A DNA stretch of 64,000 bases, taken from the NCBI GenBank assembly GCA_027924585.1, contig BSBM01000440.1, positions 15,407,501 to 15,471,500 on the forward strand. The letters are read 5' to 3'. Shown here one piece after another: positions 10,201 through 22,291 of the stretch. Each line of letters opens with the position of its first letter. The first letter of the stretch is position 1. The position numbers and the translations under genes are program-made. Below the pieces are notes generated by a model. The model had not been told where the DNA came from. It saw only the letters and a program-made list of their open reading frames with translations, and searched no databases. The DNA is from Larix kaempferi. Taxonomy: Eukaryota > Streptophyta > Pinopsida > Pinales > Pinaceae.

Positions 10201-13198
10201 AGTCTTGGGAAAAACCTCTCATGGTGTAACATTTTAACGAACTTTTCTGTAATGGTTTCCCTAAATCCTACTTAGAACACATTTTTTAACCTAGTAACAA
10301 TCTAGGGATGTTTTATATCCAAGTAATGACAAGAATATTATGATTAGGCACACTCTTGCCAAACTTTATGTTTTGGTGGTCAATATGTAGAAGTATTTAT
10401 AGATTTGGAGAAGAATAATATTTGAGATAGAGGGTTGAATTGCTTAAGAAAGGATCACCAAACTATTGATCAAATTTTCATTAAAAAATATAAACAAAAG
10501 CATACTAAGGTTTATCATTGTTGTATGGACTTCTAAAAGGCCATTAACTGAATATCGAGGAACTCATATTTTGATAGGATTAACTCATCCATATGATATA
10601 GTATTATATCTCGTGTTATTAAATAATATGCTATGCTAGCTTCCTATTGAATTTGGAAAGTATCCAAGATGTCAAAGTAACTACATAATGAAAAGAAATG
10701 TCTACCCAATTCTTTAATGGTCCTTATATCAAATAAAATCCTAAACCAACCCTTCCTTTATATCCTTGATATCAATTTCTTCCATCTATATGTGATTTTT
10801 ACCCTTCCTTTTTATCCTCCATACTAAGTTCTTCTACATGGTAGCCTCCCCACTCTTCTACCCATTTCATAGTTCACCAATGGCCTTTGTCTTGTCATCA
10901 AAGGTCACATATTCTCCCATGCATGTACATATAAGCCAGTTTGTAGATAGATGGCCTTCACACTGTCCAATATTTATCCACAAGATCCCCACCGCTATAC
11001 TCATCCTTCATACTAAAAATATTAGTTTTTATCTCATCCATAATATCACAAGCTCATCTTTGTTCCAATCCACACAGGTTCACAACATTTATGTTCGCTT
11101 TGTTGCACTATACTACATAAGTTCTATCAATATGTGAGTTCTTTTGGTCATGAAAAGTACCATTATTGACTCCACCTTCTTGTATGGGCTCATTGGGACA
11201 CAAACTAACGAATCTATCTAAAAATCTAGGGCTACTCTAGTCCATTGACCTACTTCCTTGTCTATGATAAGAAACCTACTGGATGACCTTAGTGAGCACA
11301 TCTTCGATATAACATATCCATTAATAGATAAAGCAAGGATATGAACTAGTGCAAGGACAAAATCGATTGCAAATCCAGTTGTAGAGGAAGAGGAATAGAC
11401 ATAGACACATGCATTCCATCTAGGATTTAGCTACTACAATAACCAAATAAAAACCATTTCCAAGATTGAAGGTGATACAATAAGCTATGCTTGGTTTTGT
11501 ACCTATCACTACTAGAGAGTTGTATTATTATCCTTACTTGGTTATTACTCATTAGAGACAATTCATCAGTCAGCCTTGGCCTTGACTCTATTCTATGCAA
11601 TTATGTGTCCTTTGGAATTGTACAAAGCAACTAGCATATAAAGGGTAGTGACACTGTTAGCCATTCTACTATTGATGTTGATATTGTTAGTTGACTCTAC
11701 ATGTCATATTGGATCTAGCTCATAGGTTCCTTGTTGTGGGTATTGGATGTCATTGTTATTGGGTCTGGCTCACTTGTATAGTATGGCTCAACCAACCTCA
11801 ACAAATTAGCATCTCTTTTCCTCTTTCTTCTATGTCCATAGATAAGAAATGTTCTCACCTTTCATGTATATCCATAGCCATAGTTATAGACAAAGACCAA
11901 TATTCAACCATTAACTTTTCCTCGCAATGTCATTATTCTTTAGCGTAACCTTAATTTCGTTTCAGTGTGTTGTGGATATGTGGTACCTATCATTACACTG
12001 TATTTATTTAATGGAAAATTTTCAAGTGATTCCAATGGATGTGCAAGAAAGACATTCTATACATATAACAAATTCATTGTTGTGCAAATTATTTTCTAGT
12101 TTCAATAGAAGTAGTGATAACAAGAGAGATTTGTTGTGTTTTTCACCAATGTTGCTCATGAAACTTGTAGTACGTCTCTGATAAATTTTCTTTCTATTTT
12201 TACTAGTTCTATAATGACCTATATCATCTCCCCATTTTTATATGCCAGGAAGAAAATTTGATGTTAGATGATTTACTGATTAAAATAGAACTAGAATTAG
12301 AACGAATTAGTCTATTCAATTCTATTTATTGAATGTGACCATGTGATTGATAAGCCTTTGGTACATCAATGAGATAGAGCAGAGCACCTAATGTGATTCC
12401 ACCAACACAACAATATCCCTACACAATAATACTATGGACATGGTCCCTTCTAACTCTCATGGTATCATGAACTATCTAGAGTATGTTCCCTTGTTCAATC
12501 AAATGGATCCATGACATTAGGTGATCATATATCGTTTGAGAGTAGGATTTTCCAAATAATCTTGCTTTGATGGAAATTTCTAGTTGACATGATGCTTATG
12601 CCATTTCTCCTTCATGCAAATATCAATGTTTAAGTTTTGAATGCAGAAGAAAAGCAACCCAACACCTTGAATATGTTTTATTATTCTATTCCATGTGGCC
12701 AATAATATGAGATTCTCTTGGAACAATTCAATGGGTGGTACACATTTCAAAGAGAGTGTAAAGGATGGGATGTTAGTCAATCGTTAGTAATTCAAGGAAG
12801 TTAGCAAACTATTGCAAGAATTTCTTCTTTGACATAGATAACGTACGCAAAATAGTATATGCTTTGCATGCTATAATTTTAAGTATTGTGAACAAAATAA
12901 CCTATAAACCTACCCCTACTTACCTTCCCTTCAAGGAAAATGAACCCTAAGTAGGGGAATTTTTTTGTTAAGGTCAATGGATATATGGACTATATCAAGA
13001 GGCAACATTGTATAGAACAAACGCTCAACAAGAACACCCAATTACTTATTTTCTTTGGATTGACATTAATTATTAATAACTTCAAGTATATCCAATATTC
13101 TTATTGAATGTTATTAACGGTGATTAAAAAATAAGATTCCTAATAACCTAATTTTAGGTAATTACAACTTTGAAGAAATAATTATTTTCTTTTATATA
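10200..13198. other. Unannotated AT-rich stretch
   Basis: No domain, RNA gene or clear repeat is seen. Short open frames (for example 10838-11137 plus and 11691-12181 plus) have no recognisable motif and look random. Part of this may be the body of the Gypsy remnant ending at 9890, too decayed to read. Confidence 0.35.
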
Positions 13199-14625
13199 AC
13201 ATTTTTGGTAGATGATACCTAGATCCAAGTGTGAGCATGGAAGGACAACCAACGGAGGATGCAACACATGGTGGGGAGGAGCAAGAATGCGGGGAGGACC
13301 ATGCTGGTATTACCTCATCCTTGGTCAAGGTAGTTATTAAACAAGGTGGGAGGTGGGAATATGGTACAAGGAATGTCTTGTTAATTAATGGTGAGAGCAG
13401 GCGAGGTTGGAGGAGTATGTGCGAACATATTGATATGTGTGCATGATGTTGTTTATGGTGTATGGGGCGAGGTCCAAAGAGATGGAGAATCGAGGTATTG
13501 ATAATAGCCTTAAATGGGTAAATATCCCGCAACTCTTTAAATCCCCCACTTGGTAAATGCAGTGTTTCACTTGAAATTCTGAGTGCCAGGAGTTAGGTTC
13601 TGTGTGTGGAAGACAATTCTATTTTGGCTAGTCTGGATATAGGAGGGTGCAGAAGTATGGATCCAGGAGAATATAACACCAATAAGGCTCTGGGTGGGAG
13701 GCATCGGGCCAACCGTGAACAATTGAGAGCCACCCAAGTGGATTGGCTCTTCAAAGCAATGATTCCGTAGGAAATTGAAGTAGAAATGGATGAAGTTGAA
13801 AAAGACTTATGGGATGAATTGGAGGAAGCAAAACCTGTGGAGGAGTGCGAGGTGATGGAAAATAGGATTACTGAACTTGGTTCCACTCGTGAGAGACTGT
13901 TGTTGTATGACTGGAATATGTCATTGTACTGGGTCATGAAAGGCATGTTGGTCAGGTTCTTCTGGAGAGGGAGGAGAAAAGCAGAGGTGACAAAGTTCCA
14001 GTGCAATGTTGGAAGGAGCACCATGTAAATTCAAGACGGATGCATAGGAAAATTGATGTAATTGCAAGCCACCTTGGTATTCCCTTTCTGCTGAGAGATC
14101 CTAGTTCGACCGAATTCAATGGTTCCAGTGGGCAGGCAATGCGGGCGAATCTAGGGAACACAATGTCACATCAATGGCAAAGTAAGGTTTCCTAGATTTT
14201 CTTGGTATTTGCATATGGTAGTGTCAATTAAAGATAGAAATAGGCAAGATGTTATGTAGATGAAGTGTCATGTGGGTCTGGATTATGATGTTACAAGGAC
14301 GAACATAAAGCGAATAGTTGATGTTTCGTGAACTCTGATAAGAAAGGATATAAGTCGTAGGTATCAAGGGATTAGTTTGATAAGGTTGATGTTTTAATAG
14401 TATGGCTCTGTATGGGTCCAAAGTTTTATAGTAGTTCTAAAACTGGTATGTGCCCTATTTTCCCCACTGGGAAGGGGCAATTTTGATTCGATTAAGGATT
14501 CTGTAGTTTGTATATGGAATCATGGTGGATCACTCAGTCTGGACTGACAGTTAGCAGACACAATCCTTTTGTTTATACATAATATATAGTCTTCTTACTT
14601 AAAAAAACATTTTTGGTAAATGATA
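13199..14625 (+). mobile_element. Retroposed segment with A-tail and 19-bp TSD
   Basis: ACATTTTTGGTAGATGATA at 13199-13217 is repeated as ACATTTTTGGTAAATGATA at 14607-14625 (one mismatch). The right copy directly follows 'cttaaaaaaa'. A long TSD plus a 3' A-run is the signature of target-primed reverse transcription, so 13218-14606 is a 5'-truncated LINE or a processed (mRNA-derived) copy. The interior is visibly richer in G+C than its surroundings and has coding-like stretches, but no LINE endonuclease or RT motif and no known cellular protein was recognised. Confidence 0.75.
13786..14028 (+). CDS. Unidentified acidic ORF inside the retroposed segment
   Basis: An 80-codon frame starting M-D-E-V-E-K-D-L-W-D-E-L-E-E-A, then a basic C-terminus (W-R-G-R-R-K-A). 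The same frame continues upstream through a single TAG (13768-13770) into E-I-E-V-E, so it may be part of a longer decayed coding region. I do not recognise the family. Given the retroposon structure it is probably the tail of an ORF1-like or a cellular mRNA-derived reading frame. A longer minus-strand frame over the same bases (13593-14024) is an alternative and equally unidentified. Confidence 0.25.
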   Translation: MDEVEKDLWDELEEAKPVEECEVMENRITELGSTRERLLLYDWNMSLYWVMKGMLVRFFWRGRRKAEVTKFQCNVGRSTM

Positions 14626-15036
14626 TATAAGCATCCATGCTCCTTAAAATTAATTCAACAAATATTTGCTACCACAGAATCTCGCATCTAGTACACTATA
14701 ATTTTGTTAATTATATTATTGGACTATTTGTCACTAAATCACAAATAAAGTACATTCACTCACTCATACTTAACATTTAAATAATATGAATGACATTCAA
14801 ATAACATGAATAAAGTACGTTCTCATTTTCACACCTAACATTTGGATACTCCTATTAATTAGCTAACATGATCTTGTTCTTCACCTACATAGTTCCTCTG
14901 AAGAACCTCATCTTAAATTTTAATAATTATAATCTGTATCCCATGCCTCTTAATAGTTATCATCACTTTGGCACTAAAATAATCTTGTTAATTGGTTGAC
15001 ATGAGCTTGTTCATGACCTAGAGAGGTCCCATAAGA
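14626..15036. other. AT-rich spacer
   Basis: Between the retroposon TSD and the 98-bp duplication. Only AT-rich, low-complexity sequence, with short repeats of the 'aataacatgaa' type. No gene seen. Confidence 0.35.
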
Positions 15037-15231
15037 ACTTATTTTTAATTTTAATAATTAAAATAATATTTTGTTTTCTTATAACAATTACAATTTTAAC
15101 CTCCAAATATCTTCTTACTTCCTTCATTTTATTTTTAATTTTAATAATTGTACAATGATCTTTAATCCTATGTTTTATTATAATAATTACATTTTTAACC
15201 TCGAAATATCTTCTTACTTCCTTCATTTTAT
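15037..15231. repeat. Tandem duplication, two ~97-bp copies
   Basis: The copies share 'tttttaattttaataatt' at their start and 'aaatatcttcttacttcc' at their end (15105 and 15204), an offset of about 99 bp. Sequence between is AT-rich. Confidence 0.8.
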
Positions 15232-15469
15232 CAGGTTATTCACATGTTTTTTTTTTCATTTTGTCATTTTTTTCATCCTATCGATAATACCGCCATTACC
15301 TTTCCCACTAACAATTGCTATGAAGGTATCAAATGATGAAGGGTTAAAACATAAGTTAAACAAAAGTCAAGTGGTGGCAATTTTGATATGAGCAAATTAT
15401 TTTGGCAAATAGTTTGCTATTTTGATAGGAGCTTGTCTTCATAAATTAGGAGCACCATGCCATGAACTT

Positions 15470-16190
15470 ACATAGAATTCTTGTCAACAACATACTTAAA
15501 CATTCCCACAAACAAAGGTCCTTTCTTGTGATTGCACTAAGTTTGCATTGTATATGTCAGACCTGTACCAATAATTTCCTGCAAGGAAAGAATCACCATA
15601 TTCAGAGCCAATGAACACATGTTTAAGAGAAAAATGCAAGCACACAATGATAACAATGGAATTGAGTTGCGATCCATACCGAATATGAAATACTTATAAA
15701 ATCAATGTCCCATTTTAGACTCCAAGAAACTGACTCAGACAAAGTAAGAGATGTTAAAAGAGGTAATTGTATAGTTGCAAAAAAGGTGTTGAAAGCAGTG
15801 ATGGACAATTCAATTGGATATTTCTTAAAGGTCGCCATTAGAATATTTCAAATTTCTTTATGGAAATCTTGCTAGCTATAATGAAAAAGGAGGATCAACA
15901 AGTAGATTAGAATTCAACAAATTACCTGCATTATGTTCCAAGTGGACCAAGAGATGTAGGCCCCTAAAAGGAAAAGGATCCTATAATCCAATCTTTCTCT
16001 GCAATTATGTTCCGAGCAGTATCATGACTGTTATCTACATCATGGTTTAGAAACCAAAATTTTCTTATAACATGACCCTTGTACAGCGTCACAGTCATTG
16101 CTCCACATACAGAAATGAGGATACCCAAAACTTTTTCCAGGCTACTAGAATTTCTCATGTTTACTTTCTCCAACGTGAACTCATATTATC
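15470..16190 (-). pseudogene. WAT1-related / nodulin MtN21-like (EamA) transporter pseudogene
   Basis: Three consecutive exon-like pieces match this plant multi-pass membrane transporter family. Exon A (about 16185-15926) contains the family motif G-I-L-I-S-V-C-G-A-M-T-V-T-L-Y-K-G and ends at a GTAATT donor. Exon B (about 15840-15680) reads K-K-Y-P-I-E-L-S-I-T-A-F and ends after S-Y-S at GTATGG. Exon C (15578 to about 15470) follows a TTCCTTGCAG acceptor and reads I-I-G-T-G-L-T-Y-T-M-Q-T, then H-K-K-G-P-L-F-V. Defects: a one-base loss near 15962 before the exon A end, a TAG in exon C where the family has Trp, and a poor exon B acceptor. Earlier and later exons are not found. Family assignment is confident; the exact member is not. 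Confidence 0.8.
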
Positions 16191-18768
16191 ACCATCATTC
16201 ATATTCATGTTATGCCTCAAATTGAAATATACGTTTCATTATATTATAGGTAAGGAAATGAATGGTTCGTATTGGATCCAGGAGCATAATTGTTGTTTCA
16301 TATATTATTTCTATCATGTAAAGAAAGGGAAAGAGTTCATTTGTATTAACTTATATGGTATTAGAAAAAATGACTCTAATTACCTTGAGGTAGGACAAAG
16401 CACTTGCTTACAGAGAGAAGATTCCTTTAAAAATCGACCCTCCTTTCTTATCATAATTTCTGGAGTGTTGGGCGACTCCGACTCCTTTGGAGTCGACCCT
16501 TATATTTTATTATACCTGCCGAGAGGGAAGTGTATCATTGTAATCGTTCATCGTTGACTTCTTTATTAGTTGATTTTGACTACGTATTAGTTTGTATTCA
16601 TTTTCTATTTTTAACCCAACTTTTAAAAACATAACTTCATGTAACTTGATTATCCAAAGTTTCCAATTGCTTTCTTTGCCTTGCAATTGGTCGAGACATT
16701 GAGGGTGTTATTGTCAGGTTGACGGTGGGCATCTCGGTATTAGAAAGGCTCTTTTAATGGTGATTGAAATGTCACCGCCACTGGCTCTTTAATGGCCATT
16801 GAATTCCACCGCCTGCACCGCCCACCACCTGAAGTGCCACCGCCTCTTCATCTTGAAGAAATTTTGTTCCCGAAGTGCCACCACCTCTTCATGTTGAAGA
16901 AATTTTGTTTCCCATTCCTTTGTCAAAGCAACCGTGGCAACAACAATATTTCTTTATTGTTAAGCTCTGTATTCAATTTGTCTGATATTTAATTGCAAAC
17001 TTAAAATGATAAATGTGGTAACTACCTAGGGTGGAGCAGAATCGTATCTAGTTGAGCCATAGAATGCTAAGACCTAATGCTATGTTGAGCTGGTGTTTCT
17101 GTAGAAAGAGGAGGAACAAGAAGCGTACTGTTAACACCAATGTTGTTCCCTTGCATATTAAGGATAATCTGTTGACACAATAAAAGCAAGAGATAATCTT
17201 ACAGAAATTTGCAAGCTGAAATTAATAAGGAGCAAGTGGAAGACGAAAAATTTGTATTACCTTGAACCTTGCTGTTCTCTGTTGTATATTATGGAACGTA
17301 TTCACTTATATGCGCTTTCCTTAGTTACAGGAACCTTGGAGTAGAATGTCTATGCTTAAAGGTTTAAACTCTATCTTTGCAAAAATTCTTGCCGATGAAG
17401 GCGACACAGCGAGCTCTTTGTTCTTCTTTGGCCGCTTCCGGTAAAAGTATTCCAATATTTGCTTATAATTTTCTTCGAATGCTTGACTATCAGTTGTAAC
17501 ACTACATCACGCAATACCCTGTCCTCATAAGGCCTAATATTGAAAGGCATAAAAAGAATGATTAATCCGGATATGGATTTGGATTTGGGAAACATGCATG
17601 GTTCAACTTCTACCATTTCTGTCTTAGTAAACTGTGGCCTCTTTGCAACCAGTAAATACAATATGCGATTCAATGAAACAATGTTTTTTTTCTCAAGGTC
17701 CAAGCTATTATTTTAACAAGAGTTTCTTCCAGCACCAACCACCTATATATAGATACTTCTACATGATACTTTTGTAAGTTATGGACAAATTCCACAACAG
17801 ATCAGTACACAACATTTGGAAGAAGTACACAATAGCCCAATCCACAACATTTGGATGCATTTAACCTTGGCACAATATACGACATGTAGGAATGACCTAT
17901 AATTTGGGTAAATTTTATTTTTCTGTTATTTCCGTATTTCTATTCTTTGAACAAAAGAAAGATGATGTAAATGAATAGAATTAACTCCAACGCTCCTTCA
18001 TGTTTTTGAAAAAAAAAAGCAAACAGTTGAAAACAAGAGAGGATATGTTATGAATTTTGGTTTTTTCCTTAGATGTGATAGTCACAGCCTTGCCTGCCAT
18101 AGCCGTTTCCTTAGCAATTCATTGTTCGGAAATACAAATGTCTTGTACTTTTCTAGCAGTCACTATGTTTTGTGTGTATTTTCCAACATATGTTTTGTAA
18201 GATTGGAATTTGAAAACATCTACGTGCTAAAAATGATGGTTTCAACAATTTTAGGAAACGCTTCTAAGTAAAGATTTTACTTACAGATCATATTGAAAAG
18301 CACATCTACTTGTTAAAAATGACGGTTCCAACAATTTTATAAATGTTTTAGACATTTACATTCACTTAATAATGGTCACCTGAAAATTTTGCCAATCTTT
18401 GATGGTCAAATTCCATCCGTAACTATCTAATTGGACAATTTATCTGCCCATCTGGAATGATCTTAACATATTTACACACAAGTAACAATTTTTCCTAACT
18501 AGCAATATGAGCATTGTTATTAAAAAGTACCTGCTTTCAGAGCAATAGCCGCGGCGCCCTGGAGTGTTTTTGTGTAGTGAATTGAATTGTAAAATACATC
18601 AAACAAAATTGCAATCTGAAACAATGTATCTGATGAAAGTACAGGATGTCAAACATAAAATCGGAGTTAGATCATTCGAACAAGGTAAACATTATGAAAT
18701 GGAGATGTGGCATAGATCAATAAAAAATCCATTCAATAAGAGTATGTCATACAATAAGCTTCCATTCA
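16190..18768. other. Unannotated stretch right of the WAT1 pseudogene
   Basis: This could hold introns and 5' exons of the WAT1-like gene, but none is recognised. It contains a 41-bp tandem duplication (16831-16912) and a small perfect-stem hairpin CGACTCC-TTT-GGAGTCG (16479-16495). Minus frame 17371-17703 (110 codons, basic) has no known motif. Confidence 0.35.
16831..16912. repeat. 41-bp tandem duplication
   Basis: 'gaagtgccaccgcctcttca' at 16831 recurs as 'gaagtgccaccacctcttca' at 16872; the unit continues through 'cttgaagaaattttgtt'. Two copies, few differences. Confidence 0.85.
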
Positions 18769-19519
18769 TTGTGCAAAGAGTTATATTTTAGGTATTGTTT
18801 GTCAATGTCAGGCCGAGTGAACATAATAACTCTTTGGGTATTGTTCTCTGTCACGAAATCACTGCATTGTGCACCCATTGAAAATATGCCATGCCTCCTT
18901 GCTGGACAATGTTCAAGACTAGAAGTGGTTGTGGAATCCTGGCCTCTGTGCACAATGAATCTCAATGAATCTCAACAGTTGGGGGTTGTTGCAATGCATG
19001 CGCTTCTGGTTGTTTTTTTTCCTTGTGGAGAAATCTTTCCATCTACATTTGATGGAAAAGATTCAGGTCTTCCACAACGTTTCCCTTCCATTGTTCAAAT
19101 CCCAGTTCTTTTCACCATCATCGTGTTCAAAGTCAGCATGGATAACTCTATCTGGAGGGTTGTATCAAGATTGGGATCCGTTTTACTGCTTCATTTGTTG
19201 GTCTCAATATGCAGGTGTAACAGACCCAATGTGTGCACCATTGTCCTCATTCAAAAGGCATCCCAAACCCAAGCCGCACCTGCGTGATGTCGAGGCGTTT
19301 CTTTGTGTAATCATTGCCTATGTGGGGGAATATTTTTATTTTTGCCGAACACTGGATAAATCACAACAAACAAATATAATTCAACCTCAACCACTACTTC
19401 TCGATCTGAATGAAGGTAATTTGTCTTGCTTGGAATTGTACAGACACCACATTGAATACATGACAACTTCGATTTTGAATGAATTCTACCACGTTGCATG
19501 CATGCACGAGCTCAAATAA
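18769..19519 (+). other. Two overlapping unidentified ORFs
   Basis: Plus frames 18769-19287 (172 codons) and 18965-19519 (184 codons) overlap in different frames. Both have hydrophobic stretches. The second has a W-S-Q-Y-A-G-V-T-D-P segment and a basic K-R-H-P-K-P-K-P-H patch, which could be exonic. I recognise no family in either plus frame or in the minus frame 18747-18965. The stretch is less AT-rich than its surroundings, so a decayed cellular gene is possible. Confidence 0.25.
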
Positions 19520-19739
19520 GTGATGTTGACTTGTCACAGTTTGTTATTCAAATCGATAAAAAGTGATCTCGGACGACATTAAATGGTCTCACATAGTTGC
19601 AGACTTGCAGTCTTGCATTTCAGCTTGATTTGACATATGTATTTTGTATCATATCATCTCTTTCTAACCTTATTTACAACTTGTTTTTAATATCGGCAGG
19701 TATTTCATTGCTCAATGCAACCTTGTTTGTTATACAAAT

Positions 19740-20300
19740 TGTTAATTTTTGAGCATTAATTCAATATACTCTAGGATCTTTACTGAGAGAATAACATGTA
19801 TAGCATATCAAGTATAACAATGCATATCAATCACACCAAGCAATCACATGAGACAATAGACACACAGAGTTTCACTGGGGAAAACCATAAAGGTGAAAAA
19901 CCACACAACTTCCTCAGAGATAGAAAGAGCAATGATACAACCAAAGTCCAACCAAAGTATAAGAGATAGTCTTCTACTAGCAGCTCCTCCTCCTCCTCAA
20001 CTAGTGCTCCACTTTCCAAGTGATGTACAAGTGAATAATGAGATGATCAAATAGAGAGATCACGCTCTCTATTTATACTTGTTCTGAGCAGCCTAATAAA
20101 CCTATGGGGCCGACTTGTCTAACTCAGCCTAATAACCCTAGGTTAACTTAATCGGGGCCGATCCCACACATGGTCGTCTAATAACCCATCGACAAGTTAT
20201 GACACTTGCGACACTTCCGTATAGAGGAATAATACATCTCTATAGGAGTACAATAAAATACATAGATGAAATACATTCCGAAGTTACATATACATGAACA
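19740..20300 (-). repeat. 3' LTR of Copia-II
   Basis: 561 bp, TGTTAATTTTTGAGC to ATACATGAACA. It differs from the 5' LTR by a few substitutions and by lacking a 22-bp stretch (containing 'tcaatacaaatgatga') present near 26686-26707. On the minus strand a TATAAAT box (20078-20071) lies in U3/R. Confidence 0.95.
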
Positions 20301-20309
20301 CTCCCTCTT
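20301..20309 (-). other. Polypurine tract of Copia-II
   Basis: Sense-strand AAGAGGGAG directly abuts the 3' LTR, the position where plus-strand DNA synthesis is primed. Confidence 0.8.
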
Positions 20310-20529
20310 AACTAGGAAGGTATTTCTCGACATAGATATGCTAGCACAAGTCTTATTCTCTGGATCATCATCAATGAATCATCATCCTCAAATCATCGTC
20401 ATCGTCACTGCTGCTGCTATCTCAATCAATCTCCAATCTACTCGTCATAGGAAGTTCTACAGAGCCAGTCCTTTTTCATACTGGATGTAGTCCCACCATC
20501 TGTAGGTCTTCATCATCACTGGCCATACT

Positions 20530-21115
20530 GTGGAATCCTCAGGACTTATTACGTGCGTCACAAAACCTGGTTGTATCATCCCAGGATGTTATGAGCACAC
20601 AGCTCTACCTGTCGGATATCCCAGGAGCACATTACATGTGACCCCATCACAAAACCTGGCTGTAGCATCCCAGGCTGTTACGAGCACTCGACTCTACATT
20701 TTGGATCTCCCAGGAGCACATTACATGTGATCTCACCACAAAACCTGGCTGTAGCATCCCAGGCTGTTACGAGCACTCAGATCTACCTGTCGGATCTCCC
20801 AGGAGCATATTACATGTGGTGATGGAAAAACCTGGCTGTAGAATCCCAGGCTGTTACTTGCACACAACTCTACCTGTCCGATCTCCCAGGAGCACATTAC
20901 ATGCCATAGGAAAAAACCTCGAAAGAGCATCCCAGGTTATTACGAGCACACAGCTCTACCTGTCGGATCTCCCATGGATGGATTATATGTCCTCCCAAAG
21001 CAAAACCTCAAAAGAGCATTTTCCAGATATCCCAGGGCCACATTACATGCCATAGGAAAAACCTCGAAAGAATATATGCAAACCTCCCAGGGCTGGATTA
21101 TATGCTTATCTGCAC
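20530..21115. repeat. ~86-89-bp tandem repeat in the Copia-II 3' tail
   Basis: Units are marked by 'aaaacctgg' or 'aaaacctc' at 20562, 20651, 20740, 20827, 20913, 21002 and 21057. Spacing is 86-89 bp except for the last, truncated unit. Shared text per unit includes 'tgtagcatcccaggctgtta', 'cgagcac', 'ctctacctgtcggatctccc' and 'aggagcacattacatg'. It lies between the RNase H stop and the PPT, is non-coding, and is of no known function. Confidence 0.9.
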
Positions 21116-21139
21116 AACCTATCCACGGCCATAGAGTAT

Positions 21140-21540
21140 CAACCTGATACTCACCATACATCATCTTGATGTACATAAACACATGATCATCCTTATCATC
21201 ATCATAACATCATCCTGATACATATCATCTGGAGCAACATCCTGAAGCTCGTCATCCATGATCATCCTGATCATACAGTGCATCCACCTGATGCATACCT
21301 GATACATATCATACATGATCTACCTGATCATACAAAGTATCCACCTGATACATACATAAATAAATGATCCATCTGATCATAACAAGCATACAACATGATG
21401 CATATACATATACATGATCCAACTGATCATAACAAGCATCCAACATGATGCATATACATATACATGATCCAACTGAACATAAAAAGCATCCAACATGATG
21501 CATATACAGAGCAGTAACTGGAGCATCATCCTAATGCTCA
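21140..21540. repeat. Short GATGAT/TGATCAT-type repeat field in the Copia-II 3' tail
   Basis: Repeated 'catgatccaactgatcata' and 'caacatgatgcatatacata' phrases at 21360-21510, with a clear ~62-bp periodicity (21411 and 21473), and looser 'catcctgatcat' variants further left. On the element's sense strand this field comes first after the pol stop, followed by the 86-89-bp field. Confidence 0.8.
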
Positions 21541-21619
21541 TCATCCAGTGCTTACATCCATAGCCATGTGAAGGATCCTCCTCTCATCATGCTTGGAATG
21601 GCTTCAGCAAATGTGCCCA

Positions 21620-22291
21620 TCACTTCTTCCTCGAAGTGTCATCAATCTGAAGAATACCAAGCCTCTCTTTGAAGTACTCAAACTTCACTCTGGCTAGTGG
21701 CTTTATCAGCACATCTACAATCTGCTCATCAGTTGCAACATACAGGATCTTCACTGCTCCTCTTTGCACCATATCCCTGATATAGTGATATTTGATCTCG
21801 ATGTGCTTCGACCTGTCGTGGAACGTCGGGTTCTCAGACAGCTTCACACAACTTTGGTTGTCACAAAAGATACTAGTAGCCTCCAACGAGAGATCAAATA
21901 ACTTAGACAGTAGCTTCCGGAGCCATACTGCCTCACAACTGGCCGAACAAGCTACAACATATTCTGCTTCGGCTGTACTCAGTGCTACGTAGGACTGCTT
22001 CCTACTAAACCAGGAGATCACACCTGATCCCATACTAAAGCAACACCCAGATGTGCTCTTCCTATCTGTAGCACTGCCTACCCAATCTGAATCAACATAA
22101 CCCTGCAGGTTAAACTTTTGATTCACATCATACTTGAGCCCATAATCAACCATACCCTTCAAGTACCTCAGAATATGCTTTATAGCAACCAGGTGAACAC
22201 TCCTCGGATTTGTCAGGAACTGGCTCAATGTGTTCACCACAAAGCAAATATCTGGTCTCGTGTTCGTCAGGTACATCAAGGACTCAATCAT
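21620..22291 (-). pseudogene. Copia-II RNase H domain
   Basis: A 223-codon frame forming the C-terminus of the polyprotein. It carries the usual end of Copia RT (T-N-T-R-P-D-I-C), then RNase H, which degrades the RNA of the RNA:DNA hybrid. Catalytic blocks are D-S-D-W-V-G (residues 67-72), S-T-A-E-A-E-Y (about 105-111) and C-D-N-Q-S (about 143-147). The frame continues directly from the RT, and only an in-frame TAG (22292-22294) separates them. That TAG sits where the family has Gln (Y-R-Q-x-I-G), so one substitution truncates the protein. The motif residues themselves look intact. The stop at 21617-21619 is close to the normal family end. Confidence 0.9.

Noticed and set aside
13593-14024. 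143-codon minus-strand ORF inside the retroposed segment
   Set aside because: Antisense to the A-tail orientation, no motif and Ser-rich by chance composition. The plus strand is the sense strand of the retroposon.
16479-16495. Perfect 7-bp stem hairpin CGACTCC-TTT-GGAGTCG as a terminator or regulatory RNA
   Set aside because: Too short to be significant in a 64-kb plant window and not next to any gene end.
20530-21115. Regularly spaced repeats resembling a CRISPR array
   Set aside because: The whole ~87-bp unit is repeated, spacers included. It lies inside a plant retrotransposon with no cas genes; it is an ordinary minisatellite.
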